This document shows positions 8,484 to 16,708 of a DNA stretch of 64,000 nucleotides, in pieces; the stretch's first letter is position 1; each line of letters opens with the position of its first letter. Both the position numbers and the translations under genes were made by a program. The notes beneath the pieces are model-generated. The model saw only the letters and a program-made list of their open reading frames with translations, was not told where the DNA came from and searched no databases. Location of the stretch: NCBI GenBank assembly GCA_965197865.1, contig CBDANZ010000005.1, positions 806,001 to 870,000 of the forward strand. The letters run 5' to 3'. This DNA comes from CBDANZ01 sp965197865 (GTDB lineage Bacteria > Acidobacteriota > Vicinamibacteria > Vicinamibacterales > CAVVIG01).

Positions 8484-9680
8484 GTGGCCGCGGCTCCCAC
8501 TCGGGCCATCGTCATCGTGCTGGACGGCGTCGGGATTGGCGAGCTGCCCGACGCGTCGGCCTACGGCGACCAAGGCAGCGATACGCTGGGTCACATCGCG
8601 GAGCATGTTTCGTTGAAGCTGCCCAACCTGCGGGCACTTGGCCTGGGCCAGGTCGCCGACCTTGGGGGACTCGTTGGGGATCTGGCCTCACGTCCCATCC
8701 CGGCAGCGGTCGGGCGCATGGCGGAGGCGTCGGCCGGCAAGGACTCGGTGACGGGCCACTGGGAGATGATGGGCCTGGTGCTCGATAGCCCGTTTCCGGT
8801 CTTTCCCGACGGCTTTTCGCCGGCGATCATTGCGGAATTCTCGCGGCGGACCGGCCGCCGCGTGCTGGGCAACAAAGCGGCCTCTGGCGGGGCGATCATC
8901 GACGAGCTCGGCTTGGAGCACGTGCGAACCGGCGCCCTCATCGTGTACACATCGGCCGACAGCGTGTTTCAGATCGCCGCACACGAAGCCGTGGTGCCGG
9001 TTCAGGAGTTGTATCGTGCGTGTGAGATCGGACGCAAGCTCGTTGGAGAGGGGCTCGGCGTTGGGCGTGTGATTGCCCGGCCGTTTGTCGGCGAGCCCGG
9101 TCGCTTCACACGGACCGGCAACCGACGCGATTACACGCTGACGCCAACGGGTGAGACGCTGCTCGACCACCTCAAGGCCGCCGCACATCCGGTCGTCGCG
9201 ATCGGAAAGATCGACGATCTGTTCGACGGCCGAGGCATCACGCACGCGATTCATACGGCGAACGACGATGAAGGCGTCGACCAGGTACTGTGGCAGATGG
9301 ATCAGGCGCGCGGCGGTCTCATTTTCGCGAACCTAGTGGATTTCGACACCCAGTACGGCCACCGCAACGACGTCGAAGGATACGCGCGCAATCTCGAGCA
9401 GTTCGACCGCCGGCTCGCGGATCTCTTGGGGCGGTTGCGAGACGACGACCTGCTCATTATCACAGCGGACCACGGCAACGATCCGTCGACGCTGAGCACG
9501 GATCACTCCCGCGAGTACGTGCCCCTGCTGGTCACGGGGGCGAGCGTGCGGAAGGGAGTCAATCTGGGCACCCGCGAGACATTCGCGGACGTGGGACAGA
9601 CGCTGGCCGAGTGCCTTGACGCCGGCCGGCTCGCGTACGGCACGAGTTTTCTGCACGAGATCATCAAACGGCGACCCTGA
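8484..9680 (+). CDS. deoB: Phosphopentomutase DeoB
   Basis: 398 residues, the normal length of DeoB, an alkaline-phosphatase-superfamily enzyme that interconverts ribose-1-phosphate and ribose-5-phosphate (and the deoxy forms). Metal-site motifs are VLDGVGIGELPDA at the N terminus, NKAASGGAIIDELG in the middle, and ITADHGNDP with STDHSREYVPLLV near the end. The start is GTG at 8484, three bases after hfq. Its TGA stop (9678-9680) lies in the loop of an 8-bp palindrome. Confidence 0.94.
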   Translation: MAAAPTRAIVIVLDGVGIGELPDASAYGDQGSDTLGHIAEHVSLKLPNLRALGLGQVADLGGLVGDLASRPIPAAVGRMAEASAGKDSVTGHWEMMGLVLDSPFPVFPDGFSPAIIAEFSRRTGRRVLGNKAASGGAIIDELGLEHVRTGALIVYTSADSVFQIAAHEAVVPVQELYRACEIGRKLVGEGLGVGRVIARPFVGEPGRFTRTGNRRDYTLTPTGETLLDHLKAAAHPVVAIGKIDDLFDGRGITHAIHTANDDEGVDQVLWQMDQARGGLIFANLVDFDTQYGHRNDVEGYARNLEQFDRRLADLLGRLRDDDLLIITADHGNDPSTLSTDHSREYVPLLVTGASVRKGVNLGTRETFADVGQTLAECLDAGRLAYGTSFLHEIIKRRP

Positions 9681-9689
9681 AGGGTCGCC
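9670..9689. repeat. Palindrome spanning the deoB stop codon
   Basis: A perfect 8-bp stem (9670-9677 with 9682-9689) with the loop TGAA; the TGA of deoB is in the loop. There is no T-run, so it is not a clear intrinsic terminator. It resembles the other stop-codon-associated palindromes in this window. Confidence 0.6.
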
Positions 9690-9719
9690 CGACGCCCCTA
9701 CGGACGGCGCTGACTCCAT

Positions 9720-10763
9720 ATGGCCCTGACCATCCGCAAACAGCTCGAGGCGCGTGAGCGCAACGTGCTCGCCCCACAAGCGGCCAAGAGCGAGGAGTCG
9801 CGCGGCCGCCTGCGCCAGGAGCCGCCAGACGATGTGCGCCCGGTCTTTCAACGCGACCGCGACCGCATCATTCACTGCAAGGCGTTCCGCCGTCTGAAGC
9901 ACAAGACGCAGGTCTTTTTCGCTCCAGCTGGCGACCATTACCGCACGCGCCTGACCCACACGCTCGAGGTGTCGCAGATTGCGCGGACGATTGCCAAGGT
10001 CCTCCGCCTGCACGAAGATCTGACCGAGGCCATCGCGCTCGGCCACGACTTGGGACACACGCCTTTCGGCCATGCCGGCGAGCGTATTCTCGACATGCTG
10101 ATGCCAGGCGGCTTCAATCACTATGAGCAGAGTTTGCGCATCGTCGATGTGCTGGAGAACGATGGCCGCGGACTCAATCTGACGTGGGAAGTCCGCGACG
10201 GCATCGCCAAGCACTCGAAGGGCAAGTGGGGCGCCCCGGTCGGCATGGCCGAGCCGGTCCGGGCGAGCACTGTCGAAGGCCAGATCCTGCGTGTGGCCGA
10301 TCTCATTGCCTACGTCAATCACGATATCGACGACGCTATTCGCGCCGGACTGATGCGAGTCGAAGATCTGCCGCGCGATCTTGTCTCGACACTCGGTTCG
10401 TCCTCTTCAGCGCGCATCGGCACGCTCGTGAGGGACGTCGTCACAGAGACGCTGGCCGCAGGGTTGTCGGAGATCCGCATGAGCCAGAGGATTCTCGACG
10501 CGGTCGTCTGTTTGCGCGCCTTCCTGTTCGATGCGGTCTACGAAAACACGACCGCGACGATCGAGTTCAGAAAGGCCTCCGACATTCTGTCTGGTCTCTG
10601 GGAAAAGGTGCGCGAGCGGCCCAATGAGTTTCTCGACAGCGAGACGATCGACACCGAAGGGCTGGACGCCGCCGCTCGCGACTTCGTCGCCGGCATGACC
10701 GATCGCTATGCCATCCGCCTCTTCGAGCAGTTGTTCATTCCAAAGCCGTGGGCCATCGAGTGA
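9720..10763 (+). CDS. dgt: dGTP triphosphohydrolase-like HD-domain protein
   Basis: 347-residue HD-domain protein of the bacterial dGTPase-like (Dgt) family, which hydrolyses deoxynucleoside triphosphates to the nucleoside and triphosphate. Visible are the N-terminal FQRDRDRIIHCKAFRRLKHKTQV signature region, the first His in RTRLTHTLEVSQIAR, the HD pair in LGHDLGHTPFGHAGE, and a later aspartate in DLIAYVNHDIDDA. The length suits the shorter, broad-specificity dGTPase-like group rather than the longer E. coli-type Dgt. It follows deoB, another deoxynucleoside-metabolism gene. Confidence 0.9.
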   Translation: MALTIRKQLEARERNVLAPQAAKSEESRGRLRQEPPDDVRPVFQRDRDRIIHCKAFRRLKHKTQVFFAPAGDHYRTRLTHTLEVSQIARTIAKVLRLHEDLTEAIALGHDLGHTPFGHAGERILDMLMPGGFNHYEQSLRIVDVLENDGRGLNLTWEVRDGIAKHSKGKWGAPVGMAEPVRASTVEGQILRVADLIAYVNHDIDDAIRAGLMRVEDLPRDLVSTLGSSSSARIGTLVRDVVTETLAAGLSEIRMSQRILDAVVCLRAFLFDAVYENTTATIEFRKASDILSGLWEKVRERPNEFLDSETIDTEGLDAAARDFVAGMTDRYAIRLFEQLFIPKPWAIE

Positions 10764-10800
10764 GGATCTTCAGATTCCTCGTGGTATATTGAGGGATTCA

Positions 10801-11324
10801 TGCTCTCGCTGAACCTGAGCAGGATCCGGACGGCCCACGAGCGGTTCGAGCAGGTTTACTCACGCGAGCAGCTCGGCGGCGAGGACGACGGCCTCAGGGT
10901 TGCCGCGCCGGCGAAGCTAGCGTTCGACATTTCGAAGGACAACGATCAGTTCCGGCTGGTCGGCCAGGTACAGACCGTGCTGGAGTTGGTGTGCAGCCGG
11001 TGTCTGGATCCGTTCACTTGGCCCGTCGATTCATCGTTCGACCTCCGGTATCAGCCGCGCTCGCGCAACATCGGTGCCGACGAGCGCGAGATCGAGGAAG
11101 ACGATTTGACAACGGCGTTTTGCGAGAACGAGACGATCGACATCGGTCAGTTGATGCGCGAACAATTCTACCTCTCGCTTCCCATGAAGCCGCTCTGCCA
11201 AGAGGACTGCCGGGGACTCTGCGGCCAGTGCGGTACGAACCTGAACGGCGGATCGTGTAACTGCTCGCGCGAATGGGACGATCCACGGCTCGCGGCGCTG
11301 AAAAAGCTGAAAGCTGAAGGTTGA
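10801..11324 (+). CDS. YceD/DUF177 family protein
   Basis: About 174 residues. Members are found beside rpmF throughout bacteria and have been linked to 23S rRNA or ribosome accumulation. The N-terminal half is a beta-rich domain; CSRCLDPF and the C-terminal CQEDCRGLCGQCGTNLN cysteines are typical. The last codons (KLKAEG) are encoded by a repeated AGCTGAAAGCTGAAGG tract that continues into the spacer, so the C-terminal end may have been shifted by that repeat. The rpmF gene follows after 37 bases. Confidence 0.85.
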
Positions 11325-11361
11325 ATGCTGCAGCTCTCAGCTGCCCGAGTGAGTACATATT

Positions 11362-11544
11362 ATGCCAAATCCAAAACGACGACACTCCAAGACGCGGACC
11401 GCAAATCGCCGGACCCACGATGTGCTGAAACCTCTGAGCCTCAGCGAGTGTCCACATTGCCACGAGCCCAAGCTTCCGCACCGCGTGTGCCCCAACTGCG
11501 GGTACTATCGGGGACGGCAGGTGAGGGCAGTCGCCGAAGATTAG
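11362..11544 (+). CDS. rpmF: 50S ribosomal protein L32
   Basis: 60-residue ribosomal protein. The basic N terminus MPNPKRRHSKTRT is the L32 hallmark, and the zinc ribbon CPHC...CPNC is complete, so this is the C+ form. It lies between yceD and fabD, the canonical order at the head of the fatty-acid synthesis cluster. The usual plsX and fabH, which often sit between rpmF and fabD, are absent here. Confidence 0.96.
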   Translation: MPNPKRRHSKTRTANRRTHDVLKPLSLSECPHCHEPKLPHRVCPNCGYYRGRQVRAVAED

Positions 11545-11559
11545 CGTCGACCTTTACCG

Positions 11560-12489
11560 TTGGTTGCGTTCATTTTTCCAGGACAGGGATCACAAAGGGT
11601 CGGCATGGGGAAGGCGCTCGCCGACGCCTTCGCGATTTGCCGCGAAACCCTTGACGAAGCCGATGCCGTGCTCGGCGAGCCGCTGAGCCGTCTCTGCTTC
11701 GACGGTCCGGAGGATCGATTGAGGCTGACCGAGAATGCACAGCCGGCGATCTTGGCGGTGAGCGTGGCGGCGGACCGGTTGCTTGCGTCGAAAGACCTGC
11801 GGCCAGTGTGGGTCGCCGGCCACAGCCTCGGCGAGTATTCCGCGAACGTCGCCGCCGGTACGATGACATTTGCCGACGCGCTCGGTCTCGTGCGTCGGCG
11901 CGGTCGCTACATGCAGGCGGCGGTGCCGGTCGGCATCGGGGCGATGGCCGCGGTGCTGGGGCTGGGTGCCGACCAGGTCCTGCAGGCATGCGACCAGGCC
12001 GCCGAGGGCGAGGTTGTGAGCCCAGCCAACCTGAACGGTCCCGAACAAGTGGTGATCGCCGGCGCGCGCGAGGCCGTGGCTCGGGCGGCCGACCTCGCTA
12101 AGGCGCTCGGCGCGGCGCGCGTCGTGCCGCTTCCGGTGAGCGCGCCGTTCCACTGCGCGCTCATGAAGCCGGCCCAAGAGCGGCTCGACCCAGAGCTGCG
12201 CGCGCTCGCCGTTCAGCATCCGCGCGTCCCAGTCGTGGCGAACGTCGACGCCGAGCCGAAGCGTACCGCGCGCGAGGCCATCGAGGCACTCGTCGCCCAG
12301 GTCTCGGCGCCAGTACGGTGGGAGGCCGTGGTACGGCGCCTTGCGTCCGAGGGCGTCACAACGTATGTTGAGGTAGGTCCTGGAACCGCTCTGAGCGGGC
12401 TGGTTCGCAAGATTCATCGCGAGGCGTCAACTGCGAGCTTCAGCTGCCCGGAAGACCTGGGCCGCGTCGAAGCTTTGATTCGGGTGTAG
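11560..12489 (+). CDS. fabD: Malonyl-CoA:ACP acyltransferase FabD
   Basis: 309 residues, typical length. FabD loads malonyl groups onto acyl carrier protein for type II fatty-acid synthesis. FIFPGQGSQRVGMG is at the N terminus, the nucleophile is Ser89 in GHSLGEYSA, and the partner histidine is in SAPFHCALM. The start is TTG at 11560, 15 bases after rpmF; no other start gives the conserved first strand. The C terminus carries a short TGCGAGCTTCAGCTGCC tract similar to the repeat behind yceD. Confidence 0.95.
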   Translation: MVAFIFPGQGSQRVGMGKALADAFAICRETLDEADAVLGEPLSRLCFDGPEDRLRLTENAQPAILAVSVAADRLLASKDLRPVWVAGHSLGEYSANVAAGTMTFADALGLVRRRGRYMQAAVPVGIGAMAAVLGLGADQVLQACDQAAEGEVVSPANLNGPEQVVIAGAREAVARAADLAKALGAARVVPLPVSAPFHCALMKPAQERLDPELRALAVQHPRVPVVANVDAEPKRTAREAIEALVAQVSAPVRWEAVVRRLASEGVTTYVEVGPGTALSGLVRKIHREASTASFSCPEDLGRVEALIRV

Positions 12490-12555
12490 GGCGGTGTTGT
12501 GTCTCGGCCTTTCGAGGTGCGCTGGCAACGGCCCGCCGTCCGTGTGTTGTGGGCC

Positions 12556-13296
12556 ATGTTCGATCTCTCCGGCAGAATCGCGCTCGTCACCGGCGCCTCG
12601 CGCGGCATCGGCCGCGCTATTGCGCTGCGGCTGGCCGGACAGGGCGCGACCATCGTGGCTGCCGCTCGCGACGAGCATGCCGGTGACACGGCCGCTGCGA
12701 TCGCGGCCGCAGGTGGACGTGCTGACGCGGTGGGTGTGGACGTCACTGACCGGGTGGCCATCGAGGGGCTGCCGGCGTCGGTCGTCAATCGGCACGGGCG
12801 CCTGGACATTGTGATCAGTAATGCAGGCATCGCCCGAGACCAGCTGTTGGTTCGGATGAAGCGGGAGGACTGGGACGCCGTCCTCGCGACGAACCTGACG
12901 GCCACCTTCACCCTCGTGCAGGCGGCCCTGCGGCCAATGCTGAAACAGCGCGGCGGTCGCGTCATCGTCGTGAGCTCGGTCATCGGGCAGACGGGGAACG
13001 CCGGCCAGACGAATTACGCGGCGTCGAAAGCGGGACTGATCGGATTCGCCAAGGCGCTGGCGCGCGAAGTGGCCTCTCGTGGGATCACGGTGAACGTGAT
13101 CGCGCCGGGCATAATCGACACCGACATGACCCAGGCCATCACCGGGTCTGCGCAAGGGGACTGGGCCGCGCAGATCCCGCTTGGCCGCCGCGGTGCGGCG
13201 GACGATGTGGCGGCGGCGGCCTGCTTTCTTGCGTCGGACGAGGCAGCGTATATTACGGGGCACGTGTTGGCGGTAAACGGCGGGATGTACATGTAG
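12556..13296 (+). CDS. fabG: 3-oxoacyl-ACP reductase FabG
   Basis: 246-residue short-chain dehydrogenase that reduces 3-oxoacyl-ACP with NADPH. It has the cofactor motif TGASRGIGRA near residue 13, the NAG motif in ISNAGI, the catalytic serine in VVSSVIG, and YAASKAG with the Tyr and Lys. The PGIIDTDM segment is typical of FabG. The frame continues upstream to 12499, but the ATG at 12556 gives the standard MFDLSGRIALVTG N terminus. It lies between fabD and acpP. Confidence 0.95.
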   Translation: MFDLSGRIALVTGASRGIGRAIALRLAGQGATIVAAARDEHAGDTAAAIAAAGGRADAVGVDVTDRVAIEGLPASVVNRHGRLDIVISNAGIARDQLLVRMKREDWDAVLATNLTATFTLVQAALRPMLKQRGGRVIVVSSVIGQTGNAGQTNYAASKAGLIGFAKALAREVASRGITVNVIAPGIIDTDMTQAITGSAQGDWAAQIPLGRRGAADDVAAAACFLASDEAAYITGHVLAVNGGMYM

Positions 13297-13314
13297 CGTC
13301 GATGAGGAGGCGTG

Positions 13315-13557
13315 ATGGCGGTAGCTGACAAAGTCAAGAGTGTCATCGTGGAGCAGCTGGGCGTGGACGAAGAAGAAGTGACGCTGGACGCATCGTTTGT
13401 CGACGACCTGGGCGCCGACTCGCTCGACACCGTCGAGCTTGTCATGGCGTTTGAAGAAGAGTTCGGGATCGAGATCCCGGACGAGGACGCCGAAAAGATC
13501 ACGCGCGTGAAGGAAGCGGTCGAGTACATCGATGCCCACGCCAAGCCCAAGAAGTAA
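13315..13557 (+). CDS. acpP: Acyl carrier protein
   Basis: 80-residue acidic carrier protein. The phosphopantetheine attachment site is Ser36 in GADSLD, at the canonical position. A strong GAGGAGG ribosome-binding site (13304-13310) is four bases before the ATG at 13315, which favours it over the GTG at 13312 that would leave almost no spacing. It sits between fabG and fabF as in most bacteria. Confidence 0.97.
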   Translation: MAVADKVKSVIVEQLGVDEEEVTLDASFVDDLGADSLDTVELVMAFEEEFGIEIPDEDAEKITRVKEAVEYIDAHAKPKK

Positions 13558-13580
13558 GGGCCCCACGAACAGCAGCAGCG

Positions 13581-14834
13581 ATGGTGACTAATCGGCGAGT
13601 GGTCGTGACGGGCATCGGCCTCGTGTCCTCACTCGGCATCGGGACGGAGGCTAACTGGGCGGGTCTTGGCGCGGGCAAGAGCGGCGTCGGGACCATCACC
13701 AAGTTCGACGCGTCGCAGTTCCCCACCCGCATCGCCAGCGAGGTCCTGGGCTTCAATCCGCTACAATTCATCGAGAAGAAGGACGCCAAGAAGGTGGACG
13801 TCTTCATCCAGTACGCGATTGCGGCCTCGCAGTTCGCGGTGGATGACGCTCGCCTACAGATCACCCCAGAGCTCAGCACCCGCGTCGGAGTGTTCATCGC
13901 GTCGGGGATTGGCGGATTCACCACGATCGAGCGCGAACATCGCGCCCTGCTCGAGGGCGGCCCGCGCAAGATCTCACCCTTCTTCATCCCGTCGGCGATC
14001 ATCAACCTGGCGGCCGGCCAGGTCTCGATCCGCTTTGGCGCCAAGGGTCCCAATTCGGCGACCTGCACCGCCTGCTCTGCCTCCGCGCACGCCATTGGTG
14101 ATGCGTACCAGGTCATCCTCCGTGGCGCCGCCGACGTGATGATTGCCGGCGGATCGGAGGCGGCGATCACGCCGATGGGCATCGGCGGCTTCGCCGCCAT
14201 GCGCGCGCTCTCGACGCGCAACGACGACCCCCAGCGCGCCAGTCGCCCCTTCGATAGGAACCGCGACGGCTTCATCATCGGCGAGGGCGCTGGGGTGATC
14301 GTTCTCGAGGAGTTGGAGGGGGCCCGGCGCCGAGGTGCGCGGGTGTACGCGGAGCTCGTCGGCTACGGCATGTCGGCCGACGCCTATCACATTACCGCGC
14401 CGTCGGAAGATGGCGACGGCCCGTTTCGTGTTATGCGAGCGGCCATCGACAGCGCGGCGATCGACCCGAGCTCGGTGGCGTATATCAACGCGCACGGCAC
14501 GTCAACGCCTCAGGGAGACAAGCTCGAAACGCTGGCGATCAAGCGGTGCTTCGGCGACCACGCACGCCGGCTGGCCATCTCGTCGACCAAATCGATGACC
14601 GGCCATCTACTGGGCGCGGCCGGCGGGTTGGAGGCGGGCGTCACCGCCCTCGCTGTGTACCACCAGACGGCGCCCCCCACCATCAACCTCGACTATCCGG
14701 ATCCCAAGTGCGATCTCGACTACGTGCCGAACACGAAACGGTCCATGCCCATTGAGCACGCGCTGTCGAACTCGTTCGGCTTCGGCGGCACCAACGCGGC
14801 GCTCCTGTTCAAACGTTTTGACGCCAATTCCTGA
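13581..14834 (+). CDS. fabF: 3-oxoacyl-ACP synthase II FabF
   Basis: 417-residue condensing enzyme that elongates acyl-ACP with malonyl-ACP. The Cys-His-His triad is seen in CTACSASAHA (Cys), INAHGTSTPQGD (His) and KSMTGHLLGAAG (His). The C terminus SNSFGFGGTNA is the family standard. It closes the fab cluster. The 96-base gap to etfB shows no clear terminator. Confidence 0.96.
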   Translation: MVTNRRVVVTGIGLVSSLGIGTEANWAGLGAGKSGVGTITKFDASQFPTRIASEVLGFNPLQFIEKKDAKKVDVFIQYAIAASQFAVDDARLQITPELSTRVGVFIASGIGGFTTIEREHRALLEGGPRKISPFFIPSAIINLAAGQVSIRFGAKGPNSATCTACSASAHAIGDAYQVILRGAADVMIAGGSEAAITPMGIGGFAAMRALSTRNDDPQRASRPFDRNRDGFIIGEGAGVIVLEELEGARRRGARVYAELVGYGMSADAYHITAPSEDGDGPFRVMRAAIDSAAIDPSSVAYINAHGTSTPQGDKLETLAIKRCFGDHARRLAISSTKSMTGHLLGAAGGLEAGVTALAVYHQTAPPTINLDYPDPKCDLDYVPNTKRSMPIEHALSNSFGFGGTNAALLFKRFDANS

Positions 14835-14930
14835 CCGCGGCGCCGACAGGTTCCCGCCAACTCCTGACGAAGGCCCACCACGGCCGCCTTTGTGGCTGGA
14901 CGTTCGAGAACGCACTGACACCGAGACGTC

Positions 14931-15695
14931 ATGAAGATCGCGGTCTGCATCAGACAGGTCCCCACGCGCGACTGGCAGCCGCGTCTGAACGACGCCCGCA
15001 CCTGGATCCGCGAGCAGGACGCCAGCTACGAGATGAACGAGCCCGACGCCTACGCCCTCGAGGAGTCGCTGCGTCTCAAGGAAGAGCACGGCGGCGAGGT
15101 CGTGGTCTGTTCGGCAGGACCCTCCCGCGTCTCACAGGTCATCCGCGAGGCGCTCGCCCGTGGCGCCGATCGCGCGATTCACGTCGAAGATGATGCGCTG
15201 GCGAGCGCCGATGCGTGTATCGTCGCCGGTGCGCTCGCGAGCGCGATGGGGGAAGAAAAGTTCGATCTGATTCTGACCGGGTTGCAATCTGACGATCAGG
15301 GCTTCGCACAGACCGGCGTGATCCTTTCCGAGCGGATGGGCCTCCCGCACGCGACGATCATCATGGAGGTCCAGATCCCTTCGACGCAGGTCTTTCGCGT
15401 CAAACGAGAGCTCGAAGGCGGCTGGTTCCAGTGGGTGTCGATGCCGCTGCCAGCCGTGCTGACGATTCAGAGCGGAATCAACCAACTTCGCTACGCGACG
15501 CTTAGGGGGATCATGGCTGCGAAGAAGAAGCAGGTGCGCAAGGTGGCTGTCTCCGTCGGCCCCCACTCGCGCCAAGAGATTGTGAGTCTTTACGTCCCAC
15601 AGAAAACGAAGAAGACCCAGATCCTCTCCGGGTCGCCCGTCGAAGCGGCGAAAGAGCTGGTCAGAAAGCTGAGAGACGAGGCAAGAGTGATCTAA
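14931..15695 (+). CDS. etfB: Electron transfer flavoprotein beta subunit
   Basis: 254 residues. EtfB binds AMP and, together with EtfA, the FAD that carries electrons from acyl-CoA dehydrogenases. The N terminus KIAVCIRQVPTRDW and the middle GLQSDDQGFAQTGVILSE match the family. It is followed by etfA and ETF-quinone oxidoreductase, which gives a complete route from fatty-acid oxidation to the quinone pool, fitting the menaquinone genes upstream. The 41-base gap before etfA holds a CCACGAAGACAGAAAAGAACC tract of the dispersed spacer type. Confidence 0.93.
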   Translation: MKIAVCIRQVPTRDWQPRLNDARTWIREQDASYEMNEPDAYALEESLRLKEEHGGEVVVCSAGPSRVSQVIREALARGADRAIHVEDDALASADACIVAGALASAMGEEKFDLILTGLQSDDQGFAQTGVILSERMGLPHATIIMEVQIPSTQVFRVKRELEGGWFQWVSMPLPAVLTIQSGINQLRYATLRGIMAAKKKQVRKVAVSVGPHSRQEIVSLYVPQKTKKTQILSGSPVEAAKELVRKLRDEARVI

Positions 15696-15736
15696 ACCAC
15701 GAAGACAGAAAAGAACCGAACCTTATAGATGCGTTC

Positions 15737-16708
15737 ATGATCCTCGTCATCGCCGAACAACGGGATGGAAAGCTGAATCGTGCGACGTGGGAAACGATCG
15801 CTGCCGCACAACAGCTTGCCGGCGGGCAGCCGATCGCTATCGCGGTTCCAGGCGGGACCGCCGCGGCACAGAAGGTCGCGGCGGAGCTCGCCGTGGCCGC
15901 CGTTCAGGAAGTCGTCACGGTCGAGAGCGCCGCGCTCGAGCCCTACACGCCGGACGGTTATACGGCCGCGCTGGAAGCGGTGGTCGGCCAGCTTTCCCCA
16001 TCGCTCGTCGCGCTGCCGCACACCTACCAGACGCGCGACTTTGCGCCCAAGCTTGCCGCGCGAATGGACCGGTCGATCGTCACCGACGTCACGGGCTTCA
16101 AGAACGTGAGCGGCCAGCGCGCGTTCGTGCGGCCGATGTTCCAGGGCAAGCTCACCGCCGACATCGTACCGTCCGGCGCCCTGCCGCATTTTGTGACGTT
16201 TCAGGTCAGCGCCTTTCGCGCCGATCAGGCCGAGCGCGGCCCATCCCCCTCGCCGGTCCGCGCCGTCCCGGTCAGTATCGACCCTTCCACGATCCGCCAG
16301 AAACCCGAACCGCCATTTCGGGAAGCCAGACAGACCGTCGAGCTCTCGCGAGCGGAGCGGATCGTCGCCGTCGGGCGTGGGATCAAGGAGCAGAACCACA
16401 TCGCGATGGCGCAGACGCTTGCCGAGGCTCTTGGCTCCGAGCTTGCCGCGTCGCGGCCGATCTGCGATGCGGGATGGTTGCCCATGGAACGACAGGTGGG
16501 GAGCTCGGGCCAGACCGTCGCCCCGAAGCTGTACCTCGCGCTCGGCATCTCCGGCGCGATCCAGCACGTCGTGGGTATGAAAGGTTCCAACGTCATCGTT
16601 GCAATCAATAAGGATCCGGACGCACCGATTTTTGAAGTGGCCGACTTCGGGATCGTCGGAGATCTGTTCGAGATCGTGCCAGCTATTGTCGCGGAATTGC
16701 AGAAGTGA
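15737..16708 (+). CDS. etfA: Electron transfer flavoprotein alpha subunit
   Basis: 323 residues, normal for EtfA. The C-terminal FAD-binding domain carries VGRGIKEQNHIAMAQTLAEA, the GQTVAPKLYLALGISGAIQH signature region and the NKDPDAPIFEVADFGIVGD segment, all diagnostic. It forms the heterodimer with EtfB. Its stop TGA overlaps the GTG start of the next gene by three bases (GTGA), indicating coupled translation. Confidence 0.95.
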   Translation: MILVIAEQRDGKLNRATWETIAAAQQLAGGQPIAIAVPGGTAAAQKVAAELAVAAVQEVVTVESAALEPYTPDGYTAALEAVVGQLSPSLVALPHTYQTRDFAPKLAARMDRSIVTDVTGFKNVSGQRAFVRPMFQGKLTADIVPSGALPHFVTFQVSAFRADQAERGPSPSPVRAVPVSIDPSTIRQKPEPPFREARQTVELSRAERIVAVGRGIKEQNHIAMAQTLAEALGSELAASRPICDAGWLPMERQVGSSGQTVAPKLYLALGISGAIQHVVGMKGSNVIVAINKDPDAPIFEVADFGIVGDLFEIVPAIVAELQK

